Positions 16,842 through 27,368 are shown, counted from the stretch's first letter. The stretch is DNA of 64,000 nt from Psychrobacter glacincola (GCF_904846075.1 NZ_CAJGZH010000003.1:62001-126000), one strand, 5' to 3'. Made by a program: numbers and translations. The notes: generated by a model not told the origin, from the letters alone.

Positions 16842-18302
16842 CTACTCCTCGATTAGCGCATTGATAAGGGTTTCCATTTGCATGGAACGAGAACCTTTAA
16901 ACAGCACCGTACAAGGCTGCGCCTGCTGTGCTTGCAAATACGGCTTCAAATACGCCAATAAACTGTCTTTATCGGTAAACGCATGGGCATTGATGTCAGA
17001 AACCTCTTGTGCACCCGCCACGGTAAAAGGCGCGTATTCACCAACACACAGCAGTACATTGATGCCCGTTGTCGCAATGGTACGACCCAAGCTTTGATGC
17101 TCGCTGACCGCCGCCTCTCCCAGTTCTGCGATATCGCCCAGCACCATGACTTGCGTGCCTGTTTGCGCCGCCAATACTTTTGCTGCCGCTCGCACCGAAT
17201 GCGGATTGGCATTATACGTATCATCAATCAAGCGATGCATACCCAGTAATTGACTGTTCAAGCGCCCTTTAGCAGGACGCGCGTTTTCAAGACCAATGAC
17301 GATATCACTAACATCGATATTTAGTGCATGGGCACAAGCAGCAGCGGCTAAAGCATTATTGACATTGTGCTCGCCCGCTAGTGGCAAGTTGATATCATGG
17401 ACTTGATTGCCGATATGCAGCTTAAATTCACTGCGCTCAGGCTCGACATCTAAATGGCTGGCACTGACATCAGTATTACCAAAACCAATCACGTGTGACG
17501 TATACTTTTCAGCGATACGGCGTAATTGATTGGTAAAATCATCTTTATCAGGAACGATCGCAAATTGGCTGTCATTCAAGGTATGGTAAATCTCAGCCTT
17601 GGTTTGGCAAATCCCTTCACGGCTGCCAAACTCACCCAAATGCGCCGTGCCAATATTTAAGATACACGCGACATCTGGCTTTACAATCTCGGTAGTATAA
17701 GCAATTTCGCCAATATGGTTTGCGCCAAGCTCTAGGATGGCATAGCGATGATGGTCGGATAATTCGAGCAACATCATCGGCACACCCAAGTCATTATTTA
17801 GGTTACCACGGGTAATCAATGTCGGTGCAAGTCTGCCAAAGATACTACCAAGCATTTCTTTGCAAGTTGTCTTACCACTAGAGCCTGTGATGGCAATCAC
17901 GGTCAAATTTTGATGCTGTTGACGACGATACGCAGCCAATTGTCCTAGCGCCAAACGGGTGTCGCTCACCACTAACTGCGGAATGCTATTTGCATCAGCC
18001 GTAGCAATAGGGCGAGCGACGATAGCCGCAACCGCACCTTGCGCGATGGCAGTATCGATATAATCGTGACCATCAAAATTATCACCCGATAACGCTAAAA
18101 ATATATCACCAGGTTTTATCGTACGGGTATCGGTGGCGATACGAGTGCTCATGACATCATTTACTGAAGTGTTTTCTGAATCGGGTTGATCTTCACTCAG
18201 TTGCCAATGTCCACCCAGTGTTGCGGTTGCTGCGAGCAGGTTGTCTGCTCGCCAAACATACAGCCCTTGCGACTGAATGCTGTTATCGTTGTCGGCTGTC
18301 AT
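16842..18302 (-). CDS. murF: UDP-N-acetylmuramoyl-tripeptide-D-alanyl-D-alanine ligase
   Basis: 486 residues, cytoplasmic Mur ligase adding D-Ala-D-Ala to the UDP-MurNAc-tripeptide. ATP site ITGSSGKTTCKEM near residue 135, ELGANHIGEI, NIGTAHLGEFG, EHNVNNALAAAA, DDTYNANPHS and VLGDIAELG are all standard MurF blocks. A ~30-residue N-terminal stretch precedes the UDP-binding domain (TDTRTIKPGDIFLALSG). It is tightly linked to mraY. The gap to murE is 111 bases. Confidence 0.97.
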   Translation of the reverse strand: MTADNDNSIQSQGLYVWRADNLLAATATLGGHWQLSEDQPDSENTSVNDVMSTRIATDTRTIKPGDIFLALSGDNFDGHDYIDTAIAQGAVAAIVARPIATADANSIPQLVVSDTRLALGQLAAYRRQQHQNLTVIAITGSSGKTTCKEMLGSIFGRLAPTLITRGNLNNDLGVPMMLLELSDHHRYAILELGANHIGEIAYTTEIVKPDVACILNIGTAHLGEFGSREGICQTKAEIYHTLNDSQFAIVPDKDDFTNQLRRIAEKYTSHVIGFGNTDVSASHLDVEPERSEFKLHIGNQVHDINLPLAGEHNVNNALAAAACAHALNIDVSDIVIGLENARPAKGRLNSQLLGMHRLIDDTYNANPHSVRAAAKVLAAQTGTQVMVLGDIAELGEAAVSEHQSLGRTIATTGINVLLCVGEYAPFTVAGAQEVSDINAHAFTDKDSLLAYLKPYLQAQQAQPCTVLFKGSRSMQMETLINALIEE

Positions 18303-18413
18303 AATGATTACCTTATATATGATGACTACTTATTTATTTTTTATCGTTAACGACTCATGCTTCTTAAGAAGCATATAAAATGGATGTTCAGCGCTACTAT
18401 TTATTTATCAAGG

Positions 18414-20123
18414 CTATACGCGCCCTGCTTGTTTTAAGGCGTTTTGCAAAATAACACGGTCGTCAAAATCATAACGAACATGGTTAATTTCTTGATAGGT
18501 TTCATGACCCTTGCCAGCGATCACGACGATATCATCAGCTGCTGCTTGATTGACCGCATACTCAATCGCTGCTTGGCGCGCAGGTTCGATATGGGTACGC
18601 TGATATTGCTCACTCGTCATGCCCGCTTGCATATCTTGCAAAATGATATTGGGATCTTCGGTGCGTGGATTGTCTGCCGTTAACACGACTTTATCCGCGC
18701 CTGCCAATCCTGCTTGCGCCATCAAAGGACGTTTGCCCGCATCACGGTCGCCACCGCAGCCAAACACTGCCCAAAGCTGACCCTTACAATGGGTCTTTAG
18801 GCTGGCAAGCACTTGGCTTAAGGCATCTGGCGTATGCGCATAATCAACGATAAAGCAGCCATCATTAGACGGCACACGCTGCATACGTCCAACTGCACCT
18901 TGTAGCTGCGGCACCACTGCGGCAATACGCTCAAGGCTAATGCCTAAAGCGACGGCAGCTGCCATTGCGGCAAGCAAATTGGCAACATTAAAGCGCCCGA
19001 GTAATGGGCTGACGATACCTAAATTATTAACTTCGCCATCGCCTAAATCTGTACGTAGCGTAATCTCGACACCTTGTAAGCTTGGTTTGATTTCAGCCGC
19101 AACAAAGGTCGCAGATTTTGATGGTTCTAAACTGTACGTCCAGACCGTTAAATCACTGGCATGTGCGGTGTCGAGCATAATCTGGGCATGTTCATCATCG
19201 ATATTGATAATGGCATGGGTTAAATCTGGAAAATGCGCTTTATCAAACAGTCTAGCTTTTGCTGCTGCATACTCTGCCATATCGGCATGATAGTCTAAGT
19301 GGTCACGGCTAAGATTGGTATAAATTGCCACCGAAACGGGCATACCTTGTAAACGCTGCTGATCCAAACCATGTGAGCTGGCTTCCAATGCCAATAATTC
19401 AGCATTCTCTGAACCCATTTGATATAAAAACTGCTGAACTGCTAAGGCATCACCCGTGGTATGGCTGGCTTGCACCAAAGCACCAAGCCTGCCATTACCT
19501 GCTGTGCCCATGACCGCGCTGCTCATGCCAGTCAGCTGCGTCAGTTGCGCCACCAATTGACTGATAGTCGTTTTGCCATTGGTGCCCGTCACCGCTATGA
19601 CAGTTGGCAAGGTCACGGGCTGCTGATACTGCAAACGTGCTTGAATGAGTGTCCCTAAAAAATCACGAATATTGGGCACGTATAAAACAGGGCAAGGCAG
19701 TGCTGCTAATTGCTGCTGCACTTTAGTAGCACTATCATTTGGTAAGGTGATATCGGCGTGATTTGATATGCTAATCGTGTTAAGTAAAGCCGTGGGATCT
19801 ATTTCTGATAGGATAAAAGCCGCATGTTCAGCGGCTTGATAGAGGTAGTCACGGCTTTTTTGACAGTTTGGTATGTGGCTTTTTAATAACACAAACACAT
19901 CGTTCGGCTCTAGCTGACGACTGTCTAAACGAAACTGCAGGAATGGAATATCAAGAAACGAATTCATTGGTTTTGAATCCGCTCCAACCAATGTCGTCTG
20001 AGTCGATAGTTTTTGCAATGCCTGCTCTGTACCTACACCATGCCTGCTATTGCTACTACTAGATTCAGTCAGCTGTTGCAAGGTGACTGGTGTGATGCTT
20101 GGCGACGAGGGTGACAGGGTCAT
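18414..20123 (-). CDS. murE: UDP-N-acetylmuramyl-tripeptide synthetase, meso-DAP type
   Basis: 569 residues; adds the third amino acid to UDP-MurNAc-L-Ala-D-Glu. The ATP site is VTGTNGKTTISQL, and the DNPRTEDP block contains the DNPR signature associated with meso-diaminopimelate specificity, as expected for a Gram-negative. LDSRQLEPNDVF and TNLSRDHLDYH are further landmarks, with a C-terminal VVIAGKGHETYQ. It is about 70 residues longer than E. coli MurE, mostly in the N-terminal region (Ser/Thr-rich lead and an insert near 90-140). The ATG at 20123 follows AGGATT; a TTG two codons earlier is less likely. Confidence 0.97.
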   Translation of the reverse strand: MTLSPSSPSITPVTLQQLTESSSSNSRHGVGTEQALQKLSTQTTLVGADSKPMNSFLDIPFLQFRLDSRQLEPNDVFVLLKSHIPNCQKSRDYLYQAAEHAAFILSEIDPTALLNTISISNHADITLPNDSATKVQQQLAALPCPVLYVPNIRDFLGTLIQARLQYQQPVTLPTVIAVTGTNGKTTISQLVAQLTQLTGMSSAVMGTAGNGRLGALVQASHTTGDALAVQQFLYQMGSENAELLALEASSHGLDQQRLQGMPVSVAIYTNLSRDHLDYHADMAEYAAAKARLFDKAHFPDLTHAIINIDDEHAQIMLDTAHASDLTVWTYSLEPSKSATFVAAEIKPSLQGVEITLRTDLGDGEVNNLGIVSPLLGRFNVANLLAAMAAAVALGISLERIAAVVPQLQGAVGRMQRVPSNDGCFIVDYAHTPDALSQVLASLKTHCKGQLWAVFGCGGDRDAGKRPLMAQAGLAGADKVVLTADNPRTEDPNIILQDMQAGMTSEQYQRTHIEPARQAAIEYAVNQAAADDIVVIAGKGHETYQEINHVRYDFDDRVILQNALKQAGRV

Positions 20124-20194
20124 TGGCAAATCCTATACGGTTAAAACACATCAAATAGTTAAAAACTGAACACTTAAAAAACTTACGTTTAAGC

Positions 20195-22303
20195 CTATAG
20201 ATCTTCCGTTTTTAACGGCTTATCTAAGGGTACATTGTATAAACGCAGCGCCTCTTTCATGACATTATGAAAGACTGGCGCGACTGTTAAACCAGCATAA
20301 ATCTGACCACGCGGGTCTTCGATGAGCATCACGCCGACCAGCCTAGGGTTGGATGCTGGCGCCATACCCGCAAAAACGTTGCGGTATTGGTCAGTATAGT
20401 AGCCACCTTTTGGATTGATACGGCGCGACGTTCCTGTTTTACCAGCGACGCGATAACCGTCAATCGCAGCACCTTTAGCCGTACCACCCGGTTCGGTGAC
20501 ACTTTCCATCATTTGTACGATAGACATCGCTTGCTCGTGTGCCATGATACGCTTGCTTGGCTGCGGCTTGTCATCTTTAATGAGGGTCAATGGGTGCATC
20601 ACACCGCCTGCCGCCAGCGCCGAATAAGCCTGCGCGACCTGAGCCAGTGTTACCTGTAGACCATAACCATAACTGACCGTTGCACGTCTTGATGTTTCTT
20701 TTTCTTTTGGTGTAACCACAAGCCCACTACCTTCCCCTGGGAACTGTAGCGGTGTCTTTGAACCAAAACCAAATTGCTTTTGCATATTGGTAATGCCATC
20801 AGCGGGTAAAGACAAAGCAATCTTAGTCGAGGCGACGTTACTAGATTTCTGTAATAGCGTTGCCATTGTGATCCGCCCTAAATTATTATGGTCACGAATG
20901 GTATAACCACGGACACGAATAGAGCCAGGATTGGTATCGATTAAGGTAGTGGCGGTATATTTTCCTGAGTCTAAAGCCGCTGCAACGGTGAATGGTTTCA
21001 TCACTGAACCGGGTTCAAAGACATCGAGCAGCGCACGGTTACGTTGGTTTTCACCAGTCATCTCATTCAGGTTATTAGAATTAAAAGATGGCCATGTTGA
21101 CAAGGCAAGCACTTCACCCGTTTGCACATCAACAATCATGCCTGTTGACCAGCGCGCTTTTTGCAAACGCCCTGCTTTCTCTAGTTCTTTATAAAGCAAA
21201 TACTGCAAGCGCGAATCAATGGTCAACGCCACATCTTTACCTGGTATTTCTGGTTCAATCTGTTTAATTTCTTTTAAACTGTTTTGTTTGGCGTCTTTTA
21301 GCACCAACACTTTGCCATCATCACCTGCCAGCTCAGTCTCATATTGGCGTTCGATACCAGCACGACCTTCGTAACCACCTTCAGGGTCGCTGACATTTTG
21401 TCCCATAAAGCCCAATAGTTGCGAGTTTGGTTGTGGCTGTGGGTAATAACGTTGGAAAAAGTTTTTTTCATAGACGCCAGGAAAATCAAGGGTGCTGACA
21501 CTTTGGGCAATCTCAGGCGTTACTTTATTCAGTAGCGGCAAATAGTGCGAGCCTGCACCCGATGGCAGCGCGGCTTTAACTGCTGCTTCATCGGTTACAT
21601 CAATACTGTCATCGATGGCGGTAACTTTTTTTAGCTCAGTGACCGAAATATTCGCAGCCGCCGCAAGCGTGGTTAGATCCATATTATCCAAACGCTTTTG
21701 CATACGCGCAACCAGCTGTGGACTCTCAGGATTGGTGATAATAATACGCTTAAGCTCGTAATATTCGCGCGCGTAATCATGCGGACTAAAGGAGACCGTC
21801 GCCAGTGGTGCACTGACTGCAAGTGGCAAATTATTGCGATCGGTAATCATACCGCGATAGGATTTTTGCGTGCGCACGCTAGTGATGAGCTCATCACCTT
21901 TGTCTTGATAAAACTGGGCATTGGCAACTTGTAAATAATAAGCACGGGCTATCAGCAAACCCAAGACAACCAATGCAATGACCCAAATAGTACGGAAACG
22001 GTTTTTGTCTTGCTCAAAACCGCCGCGAGAGGAAGCGCCAGACGCTTTACCCAAAAACCCTCTTTTATTTTTTAGGTTTTTGACACTGGTATAAGCGCCT
22101 TGCTCTTCACTCTTTTTCAATCGATCAAACAATTTAGCCTTACGGTTGCCAGAGGATTTTTTTTCAGCCGTACTGCCTGTTTGCCCCGATTTGGCTGCAC
22201 TGGCAGGACGTAAGGGCTTAGTGACCTTACCGCTAGTCGGCTTTTTATTCGCATTTTTCGCGGTCGTTTTACCACTATTGGCATTAGGTTTTTTATCACT
22301 CAT
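20195..22303 (-). CDS. ftsI: Division-specific transpeptidase FtsI (PBP3) with long N-terminal extension
   Basis: 702 residues, inner membrane with periplasmic catalytic domain; cross-links septal peptidoglycan. A single membrane helix is at about 104-124, preceded by ~100 cytoplasmic residues rich in Lys, Ser, Ala and Gly (family norm 20-40). Then come the pedestal domain and transpeptidase: Ser433 in EPGSVMKP (SxxK), SSN in QKSSNVAS, and KTGT in AGKTGTSRR. The gene overlaps the ftsL stop by 4 bases, implying coupled translation. It is the target of beta-lactams in relatives. The long basic extension is unusual and may be disordered. Confidence 0.97.
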   Translation of the reverse strand: MSDKKPNANSGKTTAKNANKKPTSGKVTKPLRPASAAKSGQTGSTAEKKSSGNRKAKLFDRLKKSEEQGAYTSVKNLKNKRGFLGKASGASSRGGFEQDKNRFRTIWVIALVVLGLLIARAYYLQVANAQFYQDKGDELITSVRTQKSYRGMITDRNNLPLAVSAPLATVSFSPHDYAREYYELKRIIITNPESPQLVARMQKRLDNMDLTTLAAAANISVTELKKVTAIDDSIDVTDEAAVKAALPSGAGSHYLPLLNKVTPEIAQSVSTLDFPGVYEKNFFQRYYPQPQPNSQLLGFMGQNVSDPEGGYEGRAGIERQYETELAGDDGKVLVLKDAKQNSLKEIKQIEPEIPGKDVALTIDSRLQYLLYKELEKAGRLQKARWSTGMIVDVQTGEVLALSTWPSFNSNNLNEMTGENQRNRALLDVFEPGSVMKPFTVAAALDSGKYTATTLIDTNPGSIRVRGYTIRDHNNLGRITMATLLQKSSNVASTKIALSLPADGITNMQKQFGFGSKTPLQFPGEGSGLVVTPKEKETSRRATVSYGYGLQVTLAQVAQAYSALAAGGVMHPLTLIKDDKPQPSKRIMAHEQAMSIVQMMESVTEPGGTAKGAAIDGYRVAGKTGTSRRINPKGGYYTDQYRNVFAGMAPASNPRLVGVMLIEDPRGQIYAGLTVAPVFHNVMKEALRLYNVPLDKPLKTEDL

Positions 22304-22797
22304 TGTCCTGCCTCCGCTACCGTGGCATCGGTGATAGGAGCGTCAGGCGATATATCCGTAGCAGCTCGTGGTTCGATAACGTCAGACTTATCCTCATTTG
22401 AGTCAGTATCGACGACTGGCACCTGTGCTGTGGCAACACCCGGCTGGATAATGAGCTTATCTTTTAGCGTCGGTGAAAACATGCCCAGTTCAGCCACCGC
22501 ACGGCTAGCGATTTGCGGCGTCGCACTAAAAGTCTGCTGTTCAATGAGCAAACGCTGATGTTCGACTTGCAGATTACGCTCTTGTTTTTTCATGTCTTGC
22601 AAGGTTTTATAATCCTGATGATATTGCTGAACGCCTTCGGCTGTTTTGATACCGCTCCACACAATCGCCACTGCTAACAGCAATAGCACCACTACATAGA
22701 TACTAACCACATTAAATCGGCGCACAAATAGCTCGCCGATATCGGTGTTATGCGGCATTGCAGCGCGACGGTTTGCGGGTTTGTCAGATATTGCCAT
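22300..22797 (-). CDS. ftsL: Cell division protein FtsL
   Basis: 165 residues. A cytoplasmic segment, one membrane helix (VVSIYVVVLLLLAVAIVWSGI, about 29-49), then a coiled-coil (YHQDYKTLQDMKKQERNLQVEHQRLLIEQQTF) and an IASRAVAELGMF block typical of FtsL. It scaffolds FtsB and FtsQ and activates FtsWI at the septum. The C-terminal ~45 residues are an acidic Asp/Ala/Thr-rich tail, longer than in E. coli (121 aa). Position between rsmH and ftsI supports the call. The stop overlaps the ftsI start. Confidence 0.92.
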   Translation of the reverse strand: MAISDKPANRRAAMPHNTDIGELFVRRFNVVSIYVVVLLLLAVAIVWSGIKTAEGVQQYHQDYKTLQDMKKQERNLQVEHQRLLIEQQTFSATPQIASRAVAELGMFSPTLKDKLIIQPGVATAQVPVVDTDSNEDKSDVIEPRAATDISPDAPITDATVAEAGQ

Positions 22798-23042
22798 GAC
22801 GCTCTCAAAAAGTGGACTTCAAGTATGAAAATTGGCAACTGTTTTAGAGCGGTAAGACGCTTTATACAGAACCATCAATAAAGTAAAACCAAACGAAAAA
22901 GGAACTGCCGAGCCTAGCAGATAATGTTTACAGATTTTTAACAGCCGCGTAAGTATTCAGACTTTCTATCCTACTTAATTGACGGCAACCAATCACCAGC
23001 AACTCAGCCAAACACCCTCTCTATAACATCACGCTACCTGTG

Positions 23043-24242
23043 CTATTGCTCGACACTGGGTAGATAGTCGGTATCAGTACGAGTCGCCATACGCAACCAC
23101 GCACTACGCGCGCGTGGGTTTTGACTGGTTTCAGCTTTGCTTGGACCCACGCGTTTAGGCTTGCTAAAGTAGCGTGGACGATTGGGCGGCATCGGCAAAT
23201 TCTCATCCTCTGGATATTGGCCTTTACTCTGACGCTGCAAAAACTGCTTGATACGGCGATCCTCTAACGAGTGAAAACTAATCACTGCTAGCTGCCCGCC
23301 TGCCTTTAATATCGGAATGCTTTGTTCTAAAAAGTCATCAACATCGCCAAGCTCATTGTTAATAAAAATGCGCATCGCCTGAAAACTTTGAGTCGCTGGA
23401 TGCTTACCTCGCTGCCAATTAGGATGCGCCACTTTAATCACTTCAGCCAATGCCAAAGTAGAGTCATAACTGTCCATCTGCTTAATAGCACGGGCGATAC
23501 GGCGACTATGACGCTCTTCGCCAAAATCATAAAGCACATTGGCCAAGGTTTCATCATCGACTTTTTCTAACCACTCAGCGACCGACTGCCCACGGCTGGT
23601 ATCCATACGCATATCGACCGCACCGTCACGCATAAAACTAAAACCACGACTGCCATCATCAATTTGCGGCGATGAGATACCCAAATCTGCCATTAAGCCA
23701 TCAACTTGAGTGATTCCCATCGCCGCTAGACTATCCGTCAACGTCGCAAAACTATCGTGCACCACTTTTACGCGACTATCGGTCTTTGCCAATTCGCGAG
23801 CAACGCTAATAGCGGTTGGATCTTTATCAAAAACAATCAAGGTTGCGTCATCGGCCAACTGGCTTAATAATAATCGACTATGACCACCACGCCCGAAGGT
23901 AGCATCAACGTAGACGCCACTCATCTGCAAGCTATTTTGGTTGTCACTGCTTTGTTCTGCATCGTCTGTTTGCTTAGGTAGCGCTTTGACACCGAGCACT
24001 GCCGCGACGGTTTCTTGCAATAGCACTGCATCATGAACAAAGCTCAATTCACCAGAGCTGACTTTATCCGTGACAGACTTTTGATTCGGCTGATTAGCAG
24101 AGTCATTCTCTACCACAAAATCGTTTTCTACAGCAGACAGCTCAGCCGCTGATGCAGCATTAACAGTGGCTAAAGAAGAATCTATTTTAGAATCTTGCTT
24201 AGTATTCGGCGTAATTTTTGGCTTATTATTCAATATGGACAC
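23043..24242 (-). CDS. rsmH: 16S rRNA m4C1402 methyltransferase with N-terminal extension
   Basis: 399 residues against about 310 for the family. The methyltransferase begins only near residue 68 (FVHDAVLLQETVAAVLG). SAM motif VDATFGRGGHSRLLL, then LMADLGISSPQIDD, GFSFMRDGAVDMRMD, ILKAGGQLAVISFHSLEDR and the C-terminal NPRARSAWLR are canonical. The first ~65 residues are polar and low-complexity, probably disordered, and another short insert (QTDDAEQSSDNQN) sits inside the domain. It is the first gene of this dcw segment and divergent from gltX. A 245-bp gap separates it from ftsL, unusual because these genes generally abut. Confidence 0.96.
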   Translation of the reverse strand: MSILNNKPKITPNTKQDSKIDSSLATVNAASAAELSAVENDFVVENDSANQPNQKSVTDKVSSGELSFVHDAVLLQETVAAVLGVKALPKQTDDAEQSSDNQNSLQMSGVYVDATFGRGGHSRLLLSQLADDATLIVFDKDPTAISVARELAKTDSRVKVVHDSFATLTDSLAAMGITQVDGLMADLGISSPQIDDGSRGFSFMRDGAVDMRMDTSRGQSVAEWLEKVDDETLANVLYDFGEERHSRRIARAIKQMDSYDSTLALAEVIKVAHPNWQRGKHPATQSFQAMRIFINNELGDVDDFLEQSIPILKAGGQLAVISFHSLEDRRIKQFLQRQSKGQYPEDENLPMPPNRPRYFSKPKRVGPSKAETSQNPRARSAWLRMATRTDTDYLPSVEQ

Positions 24243-24561
24243 AAACGACTCAGTAGATGACGACCATTTTGGTCAGTAAGAGTGAAAAATCAGATGAAAA
24301 TAAACAAGTTATGACTTGTCTAACATTATTATCGCAAGGATACACGGGTAGTCAAGCGCTAGACGGGCATTTCGTTAAAAATATTCCATCTCTCTGTTAT
24401 ACTAGCGCTATATTTTACGCTATTTTTCTACATTGACGGCTATTGTTTCATCCGTATTTTTTATTCAAACGTGTTATTCACATTTATTATTAATATTTTT
24501 AACCGCTATTTTTTTCATTTTTCACTGCCATATTCATTAACTACCCTATTATGAGAATTTT
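24243..24561. other. Divergent rsmH/gltX intergenic region
   Basis: 319 bases, AT-rich, between divergent starts. It must hold both promoters. No mraZ gene or clear operator was seen, and the polypyrimidine-rich stretch before gltX gave no feature that I can name. Confidence 0.5.
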
Positions 24562-26091
24562 ATGATGCAATCATCGACTTCAACTAACAGCACGCGCCCT
24601 GTCCGTACTCGTATCGCGCCTTCACCGACTGGCTTTCCGCATGTCGGCACCGCTTATATTGCCCTATTCAATTTAGCTTTTGCTAAAGCCCACGGCGGCG
24701 AATTTATTTTGCGTATCGAAGACACGGATCAAACGCGCTCAACCGAACAATCTGAAAAAATGATTTTGGATGCGCTGCGTTGGGTCGGTCTCGACTGGGC
24801 GGAAGGTCCAGATATTGGTGGCCCGCACGCGCCTTATCGTCAGAGCGAGCGTAGTGATATTTATAAAAAGCACGCCGAACAGCTCATAGAAAACGATCAT
24901 GCGTTTCGCTGCTTTTGTACCAGTGAAGAGTTAGATGCCATGCGCGCTGCACAAATGGCCAATGGTGAGACACCGCGTTATGACGGTCGCTGTGCACATT
25001 TAAGCTCTGAGAAGACTCTTGGACTTGTTGCAGCAGGCATGCCTCACGTGATTCGTATGCGTGTGCCTACCGAAGGCGTCTGTCAAGTACATGACATGCT
25101 ACGCGGTACGGTTGAGATTCCTTGGACACAAGTCGATATGCAAGTGCTGCTAAAAACCGACGGCATGCCAACGTATCATTTATCCAACGTTGTCGATGAC
25201 CATTTAATGGACATCAGCCATGTGCTACGCGGTGAAGAGTGGCTGAACTCTGCACCTAAACATCAGCTGCTTTATGAGTATTTTGGTTGGGAGATGCCTG
25301 TACTTTGCCATATGCCGTTACTGCGTAACCCAGATAAATCAAAGCTTTCTAAACGTAAAAACCCAACCTCTATCACCTATTATCGTGATGCTGGTGTGCT
25401 CCCTGAAGCGCTGCTAAACTACCTCGGTCGTATGGGCTACTCAATGCCTGACGAAGCTGAACAATTTACCTTAGCAGAAATGATTGCTAGTTTTGATATT
25501 CAGCGGGTGTCACTTGGCGGCCCTATCTTCGATATCGAAAAACTGAACTGGCTCAACGCAGAATGGTTACGTGCATTAACGCCTGAAGAGCTAAAAAATA
25601 AAATACTCGATTGGGCAAATAACAGTGATAAATTAACTGCTATCGCAGCGGCGATTCAGCCTCGTATTGAGCTGTTATCTGATGCGGTTAATTGGGGTGG
25701 TTTCTACTTCCAAAACCTACCTGCTATCACTACAGAAAGTTTTACCCATAAATCACTCACCCCTGAGCAAATTACTGAGATGCTGCAACTGGCGCTTTGG
25801 CAGCTAGAAACCTTGCCAACGTGGTCAGAAGAAAATATTTACGCCACGCTAAAAGGTCTTGCTGCCCACCTCGATATTAAGATGCGTGATTTTATGGCAC
25901 CGTTCTTTATCGCTATCGCTGGTAGCACCTCATCGACACCAGTCATGAACTCTATGGCAATTATCGGCGCTGATATGACCCTGACGCGCTTGCGCCATGC
26001 GGTTGATGTACTGGGTGGCCTTGGTAAAAAGAAATTGAAAAAGCTTGAGAAACAAGCGGCTGAGTTACCAGATTTTTTGGCTGCTGAATAG
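24562..26091 (+). CDS. gltX: Glutamyl-tRNA synthetase
   Basis: 509 residues, class I aminoacyl-tRNA synthetase that charges tRNA-Glu, a substrate encoded 0.9 kb downstream. HIGH-type motif in [24 protein letters not shown] equivalent KLSKRKNPT, plus [18 protein letters not shown] and GLDWAEGPD. The C-terminal helical anticodon domain runs from about 370 to the end. Length is in the normal range. Two adjacent ATGs (24562 and 24565) could serve. A strong terminator follows. Confidence 0.97.
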   Translation: MMQSSTSTNSTRPVRTRIAPSPTGFPHVGTAYIALFNLAFAKAHGGEFILRIEDTDQTRSTEQSEKMILDALRWVGLDWAEGPDIGGPHAPYRQSERSDIYKKHAEQLIENDHAFRCFCTSEELDAMRAAQMANGETPRYDGRCAHLSSEKTLGLVAAGMPHVIRMRVPTEGVCQVHDMLRGTVEIPWTQVDMQVLLKTDGMPTYHLSNVVDDHLMDISHVLRGEEWLNSAPKHQLLYEYFGWEMPVLCHMPLLRNPDKSKLSKRKNPTSITYYRDAGVLPEALLNYLGRMGYSMPDEAEQFTLAEMIASFDIQRVSLGGPIFDIEKLNWLNAEWLRALTPEELKNKILDWANNSDKLTAIAAAIQPRIELLSDAVNWGGFYFQNLPAITTESFTHKSLTPEQITEMLQLALWQLETLPTWSEENIYATLKGLAAHLDIKMRDFMAPFFIAIAGSTSSTPVMNSMAIIGADMTLTRLRHAVDVLGGLGKKKLKKLEKQAAELPDFLAAE

Positions 26092-26131
26092 TTTGGCAGC
26101 TGAGTAATAAATTGGTTGAAAGTTTTTGAAG

Positions 26132-26164
26132 AAAAAAGGGTCAGGTCAATTCTGACCCTTTTTT
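26132..26164 (+). terminator. gltX terminator
   Basis: 13-bp perfect stem (26132-26144 with 26152-26164), 7-base loop, then T residues. Confidence 0.92.
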
Positions 26165-26235
26165 TGTCATTAATAGGTACTACTACCCTTCAACTATTAA
26201 ATATCCTTTATCAAACCTTTTAACTGGAAACAAAC

Positions 26236-26613
26236 ATGGCCGCCAAAACCGTCACGATAGAAAGCAAAGACTATGTCTTTAACACGCTCAAAGAAGCACA
26301 GAAATACTATGATGCTATCGTAAAAGAGCTTTGTGATGCAAAACTTACCCTGACAAAGGGTCAGGACTTTGAAGATTTAAAGTGGATATACACCACTTAC
26401 TGCAGTTATACCAATCATAATGTCGATCGATTGAAAGAATCTGACATCGTTGGCTTTAAAGGAATCAGCACAGTACAACAAAAAGGGGGGCAATATATCC
26501 CCACAGAATGTTGTGCCATTATTTTTTCAGATGGCAGTTCTAAGTGTACAGAAGAAGAATTCTTTACCGACAAAGCCATCAAAGAGATTGCCATCAAGCA
26601 AAATCCACGCTAA
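26236..26613 (+). CDS. Small cytoplasmic protein, DUF3223-like
   Basis: 125 residues, no signal or membrane segment. The spacing of conserved-looking pieces (YVFNTLKEAQKYYDAIV, then DIVGFKGI, then CCAIIFSDGSSKCTEEEFFTDKAI) reminds me of DUF3223 domains found in plant RNA polymerase IV/V partners and in bacterial proteins. The match is by eye and moderate. It is a single gene between the gltX terminator and the tRNA promoter. It has a relatively high Lys content and no partner. Function unknown. Confidence 0.6.
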   Translation: MAAKTVTIESKDYVFNTLKEAQKYYDAIVKELCDAKLTLTKGQDFEDLKWIYTTYCSYTNHNVDRLKESDIVGFKGISTVQQKGGQYIPTECCAIIFSDGSSKCTEEEFFTDKAIKEIAIKQNPR

Positions 26614-26689
26614 TTTGGGCTTATTAAGTAGCTAAAATAGCTTTAAACGCTTTTTTTCGAATATTTATGCATTATTTTTAAAATAGTAG

Positions 26690-26718
26690 TTGACAAGACT
26701 GCCGCTCTTACATAAAAT
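26690..26718 (+). promoter_or_regulatory. Sigma-70 promoter of tRNA-Ala/tRNA-Glu
   Basis: TTGACA (26690-26695), 17-base spacer, TAAAAT (26713-26718), with the tRNA-Ala 5' end 18 bases on. Near-consensus. Confidence 0.85.
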
Positions 26719-26735
26719 ACGCACACTCTTAGCGA

Positions 26736-26811
26736 GGGGCTATAGCTCAGTTGGTAGAGCACTTGCATGGCATGCAAGGGGTCAACGGTTCGACTCCGTT
26801 TAGCTCCACCA
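26736..26811 (+). tRNA. tRNA-Ala (GGC)
   Basis: Acceptor GGGGCTA pairs with TAGCTCC (26801-26807), discriminator A and encoded CCA. Anticodon stem CTTGC/GCAAG with loop ATGGCAT gives anticodon GGC, reading GCC and GCU. Confidence 0.97.
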
Positions 26812-26958
26812 TACTATTTATTGCAACGCTCAGTATTACTGAAACGTAACCATAAATACTCGCTAGTAGGACGATATCAGCACCTAGGCAATGCTTACTT
26901 ATTAAGCTATCTGATATTGTGAAGTACCGTTGTAACCATTGGTTATAACACTCTATGC

Positions 26959-27034
26959 GTCCCCATCGTCTAGAGGCCTAGGACACCGCCCTTTCACGGC
27001 GGTAACGGGGGTTCGAATCCCCCTGGGGACGCCA
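26959..27034 (+). tRNA. tRNA-Glu (UUC)
   Basis: Acceptor GTCCCCA pairs with TGGGGAC (27024-27030), discriminator G and encoded CCA. Anticodon stem CCGCC/GGCGG with loop CTTTCAC gives anticodon TTC. Probably co-transcribed with tRNA-Ala 147 bases upstream; a strong terminator follows. Confidence 0.97.
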
Positions 27035-27107
27035 CTATTCGGCGTCACTTATTAGCAAGCTTGCTTAGCACCTTTAAGCATCTGATAAGACTAATAAGCG
27101 TACCATC

Positions 27108-27148
27108 AAAAAGCCCAATCACATACTATTGTGATTGGGCTTTTTTTA
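27108..27148 (+). terminator. Terminator after tRNA-Glu
   Basis: 16-bp perfect stem (27108-27123 with 27130-27145), 6-base loop, then extra T residues. Confidence 0.92.
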
Positions 27149-27368
27149 TGCCTGTTTTTTATATCATGAGGCTCTTGATACCTTAGCACTCAGTTCGTCA
27201 TCGCCGATTTACTTAATAGGTGAAGCATAATTAATTTTATAGATAAGATTCGGTATTAAGTTCGCTCAAGATATTAAGGTATATTTACTAAGCGTCGCTA
27301 TCCATAGTTTCTATACTTAGCTTGATATTCTGTTTATTTATTGAACTCCTCATCATAAATTTAAGCAA

